Assembly (NCBI RefSeq): GCF_020151015.1 | Contig: NZ_CP083746.1 | Coordinates: 2,757,001-2,821,000, forward strand | DNA: 64,000 nucleotides | Reading direction: 5' to 3' | From: Pseudomonas sp. p1(2021b) | Lineage (GTDB): Bacteria; Pseudomonadota; Gammaproteobacteria; Pseudomonadales; Pseudomonadaceae | Part shown: piece after piece, positions 8,191-17,359 of the stretch | Layout of the letters: the number at the start of each line of letters is the position of its first letter | Numbering within the stretch: the stretch's first letter is position 1 | The notes under the pieces: model-generated | Told to the model about the DNA's origin: nothing | Databases searched by the model: none | What the model saw: only the letters and a program-made list of their open reading frames with translations | Program-made: the position numbers and the translations under genes

Positions 8191-8853
8191 ATGTGCGGAA
8201 GATTGAGTCAGTACCGAGGCATACACGACTTCGTCGAGACGCTCAGCCTGCCAGAGGCCTGGAGGAACAACGTGGGCGACCAGGCCCTGGATCGCTACAA
8301 CGTCGCGCCGACAACACAGGTCGCCGTGTTCCGGGTAGATGACGCAGGCCCGAGGGCGGACCTGGTGAGGTGGGGATGGCGGCCGCATTGGGCGACCGAT
8401 CGAGCGGCGCCGATCAACGCCCGTGTCGAGAAAGTGGCGCACGGGCCGTTCTTCCGGGCGATCTGGCCGAGTCGAGCAATCACGCCCGTGGACGGGTGGT
8501 ACGAGTGGGTCGATGAAGGCGGGCCGAAGAAGCAGCCGTACTACATTCGGCGCCGGGACGGTCGCCCTGCCCTGTGCGCGTCGATCGGCCAGTTTTCAGG
8601 CAACGAGCACGACGGCTTCGTCATTATCACCGCAGATGCTCTGGGCGGGCTGGTCGATGTGCACGACCGCCGGCCTGTTGTGCTGTCGCCAGAGCTGTCC
8701 AGAGAATGGATGTCTCTAGACACGTCGAAGGAACATGCCGAACAGATGGCGCTGAACCTGGGCGAACCGGCGGAGGCATTCGAGTGGTACCGGGTGGGCA
8801 CAGCCGTGGGTAACGTCCGGAACCAAGGGCGAGAGCTGATACTGCCTATTTAG
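8191..8853 (+). CDS. SOS response-associated peptidase (SRAP, YedK/HMCES family)
   Basis: A 220-residue protein beginning MCGRL, with Cys2 as the nucleophile after Met removal. Conserved family elements follow: RYNVAPT (near residue 33), NARVEKV, GWYEW and HDRRPVVL, supplying the Asn, Glu and His of the active site. Homologues form a thiazolidine crosslink with abasic sites in single-stranded DNA and protect them. Starting here puts AGGAGG upstream and keeps Cys at position 2, which is essential. The LexA box at 8097 implies DNA-damage induction. It is the only plus-strand gene at this end of the prophage. Confidence 0.93.
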   Translation: MCGRLSQYRGIHDFVETLSLPEAWRNNVGDQALDRYNVAPTTQVAVFRVDDAGPRADLVRWGWRPHWATDRAAPINARVEKVAHGPFFRAIWPSRAITPVDGWYEWVDEGGPKKQPYYIRRRDGRPALCASIGQFSGNEHDGFVIITADALGGLVDVHDRRPVVLSPELSREWMSLDTSKEHAEQMALNLGEPAEAFEWYRVGTAVGNVRNQGRELILPI

Positions 8854-9191
8854 CGACACGCTCTCACTGCGGCCTTCAGCTGCTTCTCGTACCCGATCCG
8901 CTGCCGCCGCTCAGCGAGCAGCGCCCGCACTTTCACTTCCAGGCTGTCGCTCTTGCGCAGGTCGGCGGCAGCCCAGGATGGCGTCGCCACTTCAGGCGCA
9001 CGGCACGGCACCTGCACCGGGACCTCGACGCGCACGTACTGGATCTGCGGCTCTACCTTGCCGGCGCACCCGGCTAGGCCCAGGGTCAGCACCAGCCCGC
9101 TCCCACAGGCAACGCCACGGATTACGTGGCTTGCAGATCGAAACCACCCTATTCCGCTCCTGCAGGAACGCGAGTTCAGCCCCAGGCTCAT
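8850..9191 (-). CDS. Rz1-like outer-membrane spanin lipoprotein
   Basis: A 113-residue protein whose ATG overlaps the upstream Rz-like stop as ATGA. A hydrophobic stretch ends in the lipobox LGLAGC (Cys near residue 43), so the long N-terminus before it suggests an internal start may be used in vivo. The mature part is unusually long for Rz1 and ends in a helical basic region (LEVKVRALLAERRQRIGYEK). With the neighbouring i-spanin it would fuse inner and outer membranes at lysis. Confidence 0.8.
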   Translation of the reverse strand: MSLGLNSRSCRSGIGWFRSASHVIRGVACGSGLVLTLGLAGCAGKVEPQIQYVRVEVPVQVPCRAPEVATPSWAAADLRKSDSLEVKVRALLAERRQRIGYEKQLKAAVRACR

Positions 9192-9550
9192 AGCCCCAGC
9201 TCCTTGTCGATGATGGCCGTGGCAGCGGCGCACTGTTCGCCACCGGTGCGCTCCTGCTGCAAGCGATTTGCCGCGGCGTAGTCGCCCTGGGCGCTGGCCT
9301 TCGCCTCGGCTACCGCTTGCTCTGCCCTGGCCTGGCGAGCGTTCGCGGCCAGGGTCAGGTCGCCAAGGGCCTTGCCCTGCTCCTGCGCTAGCCCGGCGAG
9401 GTTGTCCCGGGCGGCTTTGCAGGTTGCGGCCTGATCCTGCTGGTCATCGAGCAGCGGGCGGAAATGGCCAGTCGTGGCCCAGGTGCCAACAGCCATGCCC
9501 AGCAGGACCAGCAGGCCGGCACCGATGGCTCGCAATGCCCAAGCGCTCAC
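9188..9550 (-). CDS. Rz-like inner-membrane spanin
   Basis: A 120-residue protein with one N-terminal transmembrane helix (IGAGLLVLLGMAVGTWATT, residues ~8-26) followed by a long coiled coil (about 35-100, rich in Ala, Gln and Glu), the standard i-spanin layout. It overlaps the endolysin stop by four bases upstream and the Rz1 start by four bases downstream, giving a tightly coupled endolysin-Rz-Rz1 cassette. Confidence 0.83.
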   Translation of the reverse strand: MSAWALRAIGAGLLVLLGMAVGTWATTGHFRPLLDDQQDQAATCKAARDNLAGLAQEQGKALGDLTLAANARQARAEQAVAEAKASAQGDYAAANRLQQERTGGEQCAAATAIIDKELGL

Positions 9551-10173
9551 GCCAGCACCCGCAAGGCCAGGTCATACAGCGCCAGGCGATCGGCGGCACC
9601 GTGCGGCGTCTTTCCGGGCTGCCCGGTGTTGATGATGCTGCCGATGTCGCGTATCCGGCCGGCGTCGGCCATCTCGTTCAGCCCGCGCTTCGCCCACCAC
9701 CAGGCGGCGGACTGGGCAGCCTGCTCGGCTTGCTCGAGCAGTTCCGGCTCAGCCTCCAGCGGCAGGCCCAGGCCGGCGCCGACCTCGCGGTAGTTGTCGC
9801 GCCCGGTGACCTGCAGCAGGCCGCGTCCACGGAACCGCCAACCATCACCGGAGGCCTCCGAACCGTTGCCCATGCGCCCGCCGTACACCTTGTTGGCGAT
9901 CTTCTCCGGCTGTCGGGCGTAACCGGGGGCGGTCTGACTGGTGAACCTCGAGGGCCAGGTCCGCACCAGCGACTCGGCGCTGTAGTTGAGGTTCTCCACC
10001 AGGCTGCGCAACTGGCCAGACTCGTGCCCGATCTGGGCCAGGAAGGCGGCCTGACGGACCAGAGTGTTGATGCGCCAGCGCGTCATAGCCCGATTCAGCG
10101 CGGGCAGGAAGGCTCCGACCACTGGCCGGGCCTTGGGCATGATCTGCAGCAACTGCTGCTCGGTTATCGGCAT
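9547..10173 (-). CDS. Endolysin, glycoside hydrolase family 19 type
   Basis: A 208-residue chitinase-like muramidase. The catalytic region contains HESG followed by SLVENLNYSAESL (first Glu near residue 51), then KIANKVYGGRMGN and GRGLLQVTGRDNYREVG, all hallmark GH19 phage lysin blocks. No signal peptide is present, so export needs a holin. The holin candidates lie 28 kb upstream, in front of the terminase. ATGA overlap with the Rz-like gene. Confidence 0.92.
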   Translation of the reverse strand: MPITEQQLLQIMPKARPVVGAFLPALNRAMTRWRINTLVRQAAFLAQIGHESGQLRSLVENLNYSAESLVRTWPSRFTSQTAPGYARQPEKIANKVYGGRMGNGSEASGDGWRFRGRGLLQVTGRDNYREVGAGLGLPLEAEPELLEQAEQAAQSAAWWWAKRGLNEMADAGRIRDIGSIINTGQPGKTPHGAADRLALYDLALRVLA

Positions 10174-10231
10174 GGGTTTTCTCCAGGCAAAAAAATACCG
10201 GCTCTGGGCCGGTCGGTTTCGTTCAGTTGGA

Positions 10232-10828
10232 TCAGGCAGGCGGTGCAGGCCAGGTGATCTCGTCGGGGTAGCCCGGTTGGTCTGGCAGGCGGATCAGCGC
10301 CACGCGGTAGCGCTTCCAGGCAGTCAACAAGGCGGTATCGGCTTCAGTGGCTTCGCCAAGGTCTACGGCGTCCTGCAGCGGAGCGATCGCGCTGTCAGCC
10401 ATAGCGCGGCGGCTTGCGGCCTCAGCCACGACCTGGGCGAGATGCTGCTCAGCGGCCACCTCGGCCTTGACCTCTGCTGTGATCTCCTGGGACCAGTCGA
10501 TGACTCCCGCCGTCGATACAAGCGGATCAACCCATTCCAGCCCAGGCAAAGGCACACGACCATCGGCTGGGTCGCGGATATCGATCGGGAAACGTGCGCT
10601 CTCCGGAGCGTCGGCAGCGTGCGGAAGCATCAAGGTTACGACCAGGCCTCCATTCACACGCTCAACAGGCGCAACAATGAATGAGCTGCTGATCGCTTCG
10701 GCTGGCAACGTCGAGCCGTCGGCAAGGCGCGAGAAGTCCAGCGAAACGCCGTTGATTTCGAGTCGATCACCTGCCTTAACTACGGTAAGAGACATGTCGG
10801 ATCGAACTGGGGATAGCTTGATGATCAT
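10232..10828 (-). CDS. Tail fibre assembly-type protein
   Basis: A 198-residue protein starting in the TAATG overlap with the fibre gene, with GGAAGG upstream. The C-terminal ~60 residues (DTALLTAWKRYRVALIRLPDQPGYPDEITWPAPP) are the signature of phage tail fibre assembly chaperones of the Mu gpU/lambda Tfa type. The middle is Ala/Glu-rich helix. Its position directly after the fibre gene fits a chaperone for trimer folding of the fibre tip. Confidence 0.85.
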   Translation of the reverse strand: MIIKLSPVRSDMSLTVVKAGDRLEINGVSLDFSRLADGSTLPAEAISSSFIVAPVERVNGGLVVTLMLPHAADAPESARFPIDIRDPADGRVPLPGLEWVDPLVSTAGVIDWSQEITAEVKAEVAAEQHLAQVVAEAASRRAMADSAIAPLQDAVDLGEATEADTALLTAWKRYRVALIRLPDQPGYPDEITWPAPPA

Positions 10829-11622
10829 TAGTACCACCTTCCAATTGCAATGGCTTCTACTTTAAGACTTGCGCCGCTAAGCGCCACCGTTGAAAACGCC
10901 ACAAATCCCGCCTGGGTATTAGTGGGTACGGGATTGGTAGACGCCGTCGTTGTCCAAACACCCTGCGCTAGCCCCATAAACATGACTTGCGGGCGAACGA
11001 TAAAGGCAACAGGGAATGTCCAAGTTCCGCCAACTGGCGCCAGATCTCGATAAATCGAGCCGGTGGCAGTGCAAGTGATCGTAGCGTCTATGTTCGCCCA
11101 GCAGATGAGAGTTCCGTTGGCGTACTTGGCGGCGTTGCCGTTGGCATTGCTTATCTGCTCCAGGATGGCCCCGGTCGGCACCCCACCGCTTTGGCTTACC
11201 GTGCCGACAATATCGGCCACTGCGGCCGATTTCAGGCCCAGACCGTTTCGCGCTGTCGATTGCGTCGTGCCGCCGGTGCCGCCCTTGGCAACCGGGACGA
11301 CGTTCTCGGTCGACACCGAGCCAAGGCCGGCCAGGGTCGAGCCCCACTGGTTCGCGATATCGTTGAACTTGTCAGCCAAGGTCTTGGTGTAGCCCTGGAC
11401 CGGCGTGATGGCGTAGGTGCCTCCGCTGATTGTGGTGCCCTTGTAGGCGGGCAAGATGCTCAGCACCGTGGTGCTGGCAATGTTGGTCACCTCATACCAG
11501 TTTCCATCCGGGCCTAGCAGTGCATCGCCCACCCGGGCATTCGCTGAGAAGTTGGTGCCGGTACCGGTCACCGTCGTTTGGCCAGCCGTGATCGCGACCG
11601 TGCCTGCTCTATACCAGGGCAT
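10828..11622 (-). CDS. Tail fibre protein
   Basis: A 264-residue protein. The N-terminus (MPWYRAGTVAITAGQTTVTGTGTNF) matches the virion-proximal beta domain common in Pseudomonas prophage fibres. The middle contains the VPVAKGGTGGTT motif typical of fibre collagen-like junctions. The C-terminus is beta-rich and should be the receptor-binding tip. It is followed by its assembly chaperone. Host specificity cannot be read from sequence. Confidence 0.85.
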   Translation of the reverse strand: MPWYRAGTVAITAGQTTVTGTGTNFSANARVGDALLGPDGNWYEVTNIASTTVLSILPAYKGTTISGGTYAITPVQGYTKTLADKFNDIANQWGSTLAGLGSVSTENVVPVAKGGTGGTTQSTARNGLGLKSAAVADIVGTVSQSGGVPTGAILEQISNANGNAAKYANGTLICWANIDATITCTATGSIYRDLAPVGGTWTFPVAFIVRPQVMFMGLAQGVWTTTASTNPVPTNTQAGFVAFSTVALSGASLKVEAIAIGRWY

Positions 11623-11643
11623 GGCTGTTTCCTTTGGATAAAT

Positions 11644-12666
11644 TTAGAGAGGGCGCATAGGGCGGCCGGCGAAAACCGTTCTGCCGTTTACACCAGCTGC
11701 GCCTGTGCTTGAGTTATAGGAGCCTGAATAAGCTTGCAAAACGCTTCTATTCCCAACCAAAAAACCTGCCGGGTTATCGTAGACATTCAAACCATCGTCA
11801 AAAGTTGGAAGAAGAGTGGAGGCAAGAAAGTAGTCATCTACGCTCCCTGTCCACGGCATCTGGAAACTTGACCAGTAGACTGTTGGGGTCTCTATCGGCG
11901 TACCTGCACGAACAAACCTATCTGAAGATGGCGCACCGCCGCTCAACAGAATTAGGTTGTCGTTGCTGTTGAACGTCCGTTCCGAAGACTCATTCCTAAT
12001 CCGGATTCCATAATCACTGTCAGTCGAACTTGGGGTTGATGATCCAACCATCCAATGCACGGTGTAGAGCAAGTTGGAAAATGGTCCTCCAAACCAGGCA
12101 TCCACTGTAAATCCGGTCCAGGCACCAGGAGAACCAAGTACTCGATATCTGCATACCATCATCCCTGTATCAGATCGGAGAAAAACATACGGCTCTTCCG
12201 TTGTAGTTATTGCCACCGGAAAATTCCCGCGCCCCGTGAAGATGTAGTCGCGAGGGCCTCGGTAACCAAGCAGAAAGGAACCAAACCCCGCCACGCTCAT
12301 GACTTTGTTAACGTTATCGATCTGCACCAGGTTGTTGTCGCTTCGAGCTCTTATCCCGTACTTGGTCGTTGCGTCCGGCGCATCGCCGTAGGAGAGCACC
12401 TTCACAATCCATCGACCGCTATACGCCCGCCGCAAATGGAGCTGGCCCGGCGACCACCAGGCCTCAACTCCGCTCGCTACGTTCGGTGTCGGCGATTGCA
12501 CGACGACGAATGAATCGGCCTTTATTTGCGGTATCGAGAAGTATTGGTCCCAAGCTCCATTCCCTTGCACCTGCGTCGTGTAGATCGACCGCAGCGCGGT
12601 CACCGACGTATCCAGCGTGACAACACCGGACGCGTTGCGCGTCCGGCCACCGTACTGCACAGCCAT
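11644..12666 (-). CDS. Tail tip or fibre-associated structural protein
   Basis: A 340-residue Gly/Ser/Thr/aromatic-rich protein with no membrane segment, beginning MAVQYGGRTRNASGVV. Its start overlaps the gpJ stop by one base. Such proteins between the central fibre J and the side fibre are usual in Pseudomonas lambdoid phages and are structural, probably part of the tail tip. The middle appears beta-rich and repetitive in style. AT content is visibly higher than in J, a common sign of recent exchange in receptor-binding genes. Confidence 0.65.
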   Translation of the reverse strand: MAVQYGGRTRNASGVVTLDTSVTALRSIYTTQVQGNGAWDQYFSIPQIKADSFVVVQSPTPNVASGVEAWWSPGQLHLRRAYSGRWIVKVLSYGDAPDATTKYGIRARSDNNLVQIDNVNKVMSVAGFGSFLLGYRGPRDYIFTGRGNFPVAITTTEEPYVFLRSDTGMMVCRYRVLGSPGAWTGFTVDAWFGGPFSNLLYTVHWMVGSSTPSSTDSDYGIRIRNESSERTFNSNDNLILLSGGAPSSDRFVRAGTPIETPTVYWSSFQMPWTGSVDDYFLASTLLPTFDDGLNVYDNPAGFLVGNRSVLQAYSGSYNSSTGAAGVNGRTVFAGRPMRPL

Positions 12667-15600
12667 CAGGTCAGCCTCCCCACTGCCGTACGCTCTACCC
12701 CGTTGTTGTCGTAGACGTACAGGCCGTTGTTATTCAACAGGATCGATCCATCGACCGACTGCCCACGGATCGAAACGGCACCGGTGACCATGTTCAGCTC
12801 GATCAGCGGACGGCCAGCAGAGTCGACGGCCTGGGACCTCAAGGTCATACCGAGAACGATGTTCTGGATGAACGCCTGGTTGATGAATGCCTGGTTGATG
12901 TACACCTGGCCTCCCTGGACAACGAACGGAGCAGACAGCGTGCCGTTGATGCCGTTGACCACCGCGAACCGGTCCGCCGATACGAGGAATTGGCTTTGCA
13001 GGCCCGCCGGGCCGTTCTCGATGCCGAGACCAATACCGGCGGCCACATACTGGCCTTGGGCGTTGATCTGCATCTTGACCGACCACATCGTGCTGGCCTT
13101 GCCGTCCAGCGCGGCCAGGGCCTGGCTGGTGACCTGCACCGCGGCGTTGGTCTTTTGGAGTTCGCCGTTGGTCTTGTCCAGGCCGGAGTTGAACGACACT
13201 TCTAGCGTCTCGGTCTTCTTCGCCTGGGCGTCGATTTCGGTTGCCCGCACCTTCGACTCTTCGGCAATCTTGGCGGTGTTTTCCCAGCCCTTCAGGGCAC
13301 CAGCCAGCGCTCCCTCGCCGCTGTCATCACGCTCGCTCTGCGGCACCGTGAACGACGCTTCCATGTAACCGATACGGGTGCCGAGCGCCTGGTCAGCATC
13401 CGCGCGAGTGGCGGCCTCATCGCTGATGGATGCCTCACGCAGCGCACGCTCCCCGGCAACAGCATCAGCACGGTCGGCCTTTTCCTGGTCGAGCGCCGAA
13501 TTCGTCGCGTCCACCCGGGAATTAACGGTCTCCAGGCGCGATGCGGTCGACGACTCGTTGTCGGTGACAGTCTTCTCCAGCGCCGAGATGCTGGCCGAGT
13601 TGGCGCCGACCTTGGTGTTCACATCCAAGAATCGGCTAGCTGTGGCCTGCTCATTCGTGACGACGGTCTGCTCGAGGCTGCGAATGCTGCCCTTGTTCTC
13701 GCCGACACTGGCCTCAACCGTTGTCATCCGGCTGGCCATGGCCTCGTTCTGCGTGGCGCGGGTGCGCGACTCTTCCGAGACCTTGGCCAGGGTATCCCAA
13801 CCCCGCAACGCATCGTTCAGGGCGCCCTCCCCGTCATCATCGCGGTAGGCGGACTGCACGGCCTGCAGCATTGCGGCATTGGCCGTTACCTTGCCGTCGA
13901 TGGTACTGATGTCGGCGGTGTTCTTTGACACGGCCTGGGCTAGGCCATTTGCCGTCTCGGCGATGCTGCCGATATCGACCCAGTAGGTCGGGTTCGGCGG
14001 CGCATTGGCTCCATCAGCTGCTGCCGGCACATCTGCGATCGCCATGTACAAGCGCTGGCCTTTGCGCACTGCGTCGTTCTTCAGGTAGGCATTGGTGGGC
14101 ACGTACTCAAGCGGGTCGGTCAGCTCGGTGATCAGGCCCTCCAACTCCTGCTTGGCTGCCTCGATTCGGCCATTCACCGAGTCCGGCCCCTCGCCGGAAA
14201 TTTTCTCAATCTCCGTCAGCAGGCCCTGCCCGAGCTCGGTCTCGGTGATCTTGCCGGTGATGTAGTCGAGGATTTCCGATGCGTCTGCGTTCGACTGACC
14301 ATAGGTCCAGTCCGACCAAGGGCCGACGTTACCTGAACGGTCGACCAGACGAGCGCGGAAGTACCGCACCACGCCGGCGGCCATGCCGCTGTGCAGGTAG
14401 GTCGTCGTCGGATAGGCGAAGCGGCCGAGGTCCACTGGGTTCTGGCCGGTCTCCTCGGAGGCCATCTGCAGCTCGGTGTACTCGGTGTCACTTGCCCCTT
14501 CCGGGAAGCCCCAGGCCACACGGATGCCGAAGATTTCCGGTGCCGTGGAAAGGAACGCCACCGCCGGCGGCTCGCCCTCCTTCCCCTTGAGCTGGGTCAG
14601 GTCCGAGCTCTTCCAGATGGAAGTGATCTCGAACGCGCTAACCGCCCGCACCCGGGCCACGTAGGCGCCGGCGTAGATGCCCACCACATCAACCGAGGTG
14701 GTACCGACGCGCTGCAGGCGCACCCAGTTGCCATCGTCCTTGCGCCACTCCACGTCATAGGCCACGGCCCCTTCAACGGCTGGCCAGGCAATGGTCATGG
14801 TGCTGACCGCTATACCCTGGTTGACCACGTAGGCCGAGGACAGGGTGACGCTGGCCGGCGGGGCCACGGTGGTGACTGGGATAATGCTGATCGGTCGGCT
14901 TTCCAGCTTGGCCCCGGTATCGATCGCCGCGAACTTGCTCGGGTTGAACTCGAGCGCAGTGATCTCCCAGTGCCCTTCCTGGGTACGCGAGGTCTTCAGC
15001 ACCCGGAACAGCTGGACGGCCAGGTCCTCGTAGTCGATTGCCCACTGCAACTGCGGTTCTGGCTGCACGCTGTAGGCCGTGGTCACGGTCACCGCGCGGC
15101 CTGCTACCGACTGCACGGTGCGGGCCTGGGCGGTACCGTTCGGTAGGTTAACGATCAACCGGTCGCCGGCCTTGATCGGCGTGTCGCGGTCCAGCGTCAC
15201 CACCCTGCCGGCAGCTGCCGAGATCCGACCGCCGTTCGGGCGCCCGGCCACCAGCTCGTCAGCCACGGGAATGACGTAGCCAGGCAGCGGGATGCGGCCC
15301 TCGATGCCGGTGCGGAAGGTAACGGTGCGGTCCTGGTCGTTGCTCAGCAGCACCCACTTGCCGCGGCGCTGGGCCTCGGAGGCGCGGGTGCAGCCAATGG
15401 CTGAGATCTCGATTGGGCGGTCCCGGTAGCGGCGCTGCAGGGCAGCGTCGGTGACCGGGATCACGTCGGTATCGTAGTTGTTCGCCGGGTTGTCGTAGCT
15501 GACCAGGGCACGGCTGTAGTGCGTGTCCCGCCCGGCGCCGCCGTAGACGAAGTCGCCATCGATGACGTTCGACCGCGTGAAAACGTAGTCGATGTCCCGC

Positions 15601-16730
15601 TCACGCGGCATGTCGGCCTGCATGAACAGCGAGCCCTGGGCCCAATACACCATGCCCCGGTAGATCGCCGACAGGTCGCGCAGCAGGGCCCAGGCCTCGG
15701 CCCTGCCCTGCAGGTTGAGGTCGCACAGGTAGCGCGGCTCCTGCCCGCCCAGACCGTCCGGCACCAGCTGGTCACAGTACTGGGCGATGCGGTACATCTC
15801 CCACTTGTCGACCATCCACGGCTTGATGCGCTTCCCCAGGCCGAACCGGTCCTCGACACACAGGCCGTAGGTCACGAAGGCCGGGTTGTTGGTCCAGGCC
15901 TGCTTGAAGGTGCCATCCCACACGCCGGTGTAGGTCCGGGTGATCGGGTCGTAGTTGCTCGGCACCGGCCAGCGGCGCGCCTTGCACCGCACCGTGACCT
16001 CGGGGATGTTCTGGAACTGCTGGGCATCGAACTCGATGTAAAGCAGCGCGGTGTTTGGGCAGCTCAGCTTCTCGTCGATGATCTCGGTGTAACCGGCGAT
16101 GGTCATCATGTCGCCGATGGTGCCCTTGTTGGCGTTCGGCGTGATCCGGCGGACGCGGAACATCCAGCCCGAGGTCGCCGTCGGCAGGTCAACGCTGACA
16201 GAGCGCTGGTAGCCGTTCATGGATTTGCCATCCACGGCCCCGCGGTGCGCCTCGGCGTAAGCGCCACCATCGGTGGCCACGTCGATTGCGTACTCGATCC
16301 GGTAGCCGTTGGTGTTGCCGTTGTCGTCTTGGCGGAACAAGCGTGGCCAGGTGAAACGCAGGCGCAGGCGGGACAGCTGAGTGTTTGTCAGCGCACGAGA
16401 GAACGGCGCATCGCTGCGCAGCTCGACGTTAACAGTCGTCTCGTTCTCGACCGCCGGGATGCCCTTGATGTACTCCTGGTCAATGCTGCCTGGGCGCCAC
16501 TCCCACTTCACACCTGGGAAGTTCACGTTGCCGCTGGCATCCATAATTGGCGTGTTGTCGAGGTAGATATCCCGGTCGGTCGGGGTGCCGTCGAACTCGC
16601 CTTCGCCCACGGCCAGGAGAATGCTGGCGATGTTGGTGGACTGCAGGGTGTCCGGCGACTCCACCGGCGTCTTTGGCTTGCTGCTGCCGCCTTTCGCGCC
16701 AGCAATGTCGAGCTGCTGTGCTGCGCCCAT
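12666..16730 (-). CDS. Tail tip/host specificity protein J (central fibre)
   Basis: A 1354-residue homologue of lambda gpJ. The conserved hub region (residues ~1-600) contains FTWPRLFRQDD, CVEDRFGLGKRI and DLSAIYRGMVYWAQGSLF. Fibronectin type III-like domains follow (about 630-830). A long coiled-coil stalk (about 900-1220, with repeated ENKGSIRSLEQTV-type heptads) leads to a C-terminal receptor end. The ATG at 16730 has GGAGGAAAGC upstream; an upstream in-frame ATG lies beyond a terminator and is rejected. The protein closes the tail tip and recognises the host. Confidence 0.95.
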   Translation of the reverse strand: MGAAQQLDIAGAKGGSSKPKTPVESPDTLQSTNIASILLAVGEGEFDGTPTDRDIYLDNTPIMDASGNVNFPGVKWEWRPGSIDQEYIKGIPAVENETTVNVELRSDAPFSRALTNTQLSRLRLRFTWPRLFRQDDNGNTNGYRIEYAIDVATDGGAYAEAHRGAVDGKSMNGYQRSVSVDLPTATSGWMFRVRRITPNANKGTIGDMMTIAGYTEIIDEKLSCPNTALLYIEFDAQQFQNIPEVTVRCKARRWPVPSNYDPITRTYTGVWDGTFKQAWTNNPAFVTYGLCVEDRFGLGKRIKPWMVDKWEMYRIAQYCDQLVPDGLGGQEPRYLCDLNLQGRAEAWALLRDLSAIYRGMVYWAQGSLFMQADMPRERDIDYVFTRSNVIDGDFVYGGAGRDTHYSRALVSYDNPANNYDTDVIPVTDAALQRRYRDRPIEISAIGCTRASEAQRRGKWVLLSNDQDRTVTFRTGIEGRIPLPGYVIPVADELVAGRPNGGRISAAAGRVVTLDRDTPIKAGDRLIVNLPNGTAQARTVQSVAGRAVTVTTAYSVQPEPQLQWAIDYEDLAVQLFRVLKTSRTQEGHWEITALEFNPSKFAAIDTGAKLESRPISIIPVTTVAPPASVTLSSAYVVNQGIAVSTMTIAWPAVEGAVAYDVEWRKDDGNWVRLQRVGTTSVDVVGIYAGAYVARVRAVSAFEITSIWKSSDLTQLKGKEGEPPAVAFLSTAPEIFGIRVAWGFPEGASDTEYTELQMASEETGQNPVDLGRFAYPTTTYLHSGMAAGVVRYFRARLVDRSGNVGPWSDWTYGQSNADASEILDYITGKITETELGQGLLTEIEKISGEGPDSVNGRIEAAKQELEGLITELTDPLEYVPTNAYLKNDAVRKGQRLYMAIADVPAAADGANAPPNPTYWVDIGSIAETANGLAQAVSKNTADISTIDGKVTANAAMLQAVQSAYRDDDGEGALNDALRGWDTLAKVSEESRTRATQNEAMASRMTTVEASVGENKGSIRSLEQTVVTNEQATASRFLDVNTKVGANSASISALEKTVTDNESSTASRLETVNSRVDATNSALDQEKADRADAVAGERALREASISDEAATRADADQALGTRIGYMEASFTVPQSERDDSGEGALAGALKGWENTAKIAEESKVRATEIDAQAKKTETLEVSFNSGLDKTNGELQKTNAAVQVTSQALAALDGKASTMWSVKMQINAQGQYVAAGIGLGIENGPAGLQSQFLVSADRFAVVNGINGTLSAPFVVQGGQVYINQAFINQAFIQNIVLGMTLRSQAVDSAGRPLIELNMVTGAVSIRGQSVDGSILLNNNGLYVYDNNGVERTAVGRLT

Positions 16731-16747
16731 GCTTTCCTCCGGGCATG

Positions 16748-16770
16748 AAAAAACCCGCACTAGACGGGCT
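16748..16770 (-). terminator. Intrinsic terminator just upstream of gene J
   Basis: On the minus strand CCCGTCTAGTGCGGG is followed by six T residues. It lies 18 bases before the J start codon, so it acts as an attenuator or as the end of upstream transcription. Almost the same terminator-ribosome site arrangement precedes gpI (18006-18027). Confidence 0.8.
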
Positions 16771-16859
16771 GGAATGTTGTACAGCGTGGATGAATTGCCA
16801 GTAGCAGTTGACCCGACGGGGTAGTAGCGTCGTGCCGTCACTCAATCAAGGAGAGATTC

Positions 16860-17090
16860 ATGACCATCCGAAGCTTGGCAAAAAACCTTCCCCCAGATCC
16901 TGACAATGCTGGCTGGGTGCTTGGCTGGGGGGTGATTAACAAAACCACCTGGCACTTTGTCGACATCTACCCGAGCAAAGAGGCAGCAGAGGCAGAGGCC
17001 GAAGCGCGTGGCACCAACTACACCATCGACTATGGTTCACACCGGCTCGGCACAGATGATTTCATAGGCGGCCTTACGCCTCCGAAGTGA
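16860..17090 (+). CDS. Moron protein between gpI and gpJ
   Basis: A 76-residue protein with AAGGAGAGATTC before the ATG, on the strand opposite to the late operon. The sequence (NAGWVLGWGVINKTTWHFVDIYPSKEAAEAEAEARG) predicts a beta hairpin and a helix, and it ends in a Gly/Pro tail. It overlaps the convergent gene at 17074 by 17 bases. Its opposite strand and isolation mark it as a moron, probably expressed in the lysogen. The family is unknown. Confidence 0.7.
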   Translation: MTIRSLAKNLPPDPDNAGWVLGWGVINKTTWHFVDIYPSKEAAEAEAEARGTNYTIDYGSHRLGTDDFIGGLTPPK

Positions 17091-17328
17091 TCGCCTCGAA
17101 GGTAATGCGCCCTGGCCCAGAAACCAGTTGTGCAGTGAGCCCTGGCTTGCCGACATAGCTGCGGCGATGCCCGGCAGCGCCGGGGCTCGTTCTTCCCGCG
17201 AATCTCAATCGGTCGATTTCCACGTCTGCATCCAGGATCGCAACGAACGTCTCGCCACCGCAATGCACTCCATCGCACACAGTGAACAGGTCGTGAATAG
17301 TAATCATGTAACGCTGCTGCATGACCAT
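17074..17328 (-). CDS. Small phage protein downstream of gpI
   Basis: An 84-residue beta-rich protein beginning MVMQQRYMITIHDLFTV, with GGGAGATGGTC before the ATG at 17328. It follows gpI by 31 bases in the same direction and could be read through from it. Function not recognised; the terminator at 16748-16770 would end its transcript before J. Confidence 0.6.
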   Translation of the reverse strand: MVMQQRYMITIHDLFTVCDGVHCGGETFVAILDADVEIDRLRFAGRTSPGAAGHRRSYVGKPGLTAQLVSGPGRITFEAITSEA

Positions 17329-17359
17329 CTCCCGCGGTATAACCGCCTATGGTTGGTTG

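Noticed and set aside
15519..16748. 409-codon plus-strand frame opposite gpJ
   Set aside because: Shadow of gpJ; no start signals and His/Val/Arg-rich composition typical of antisense frames.
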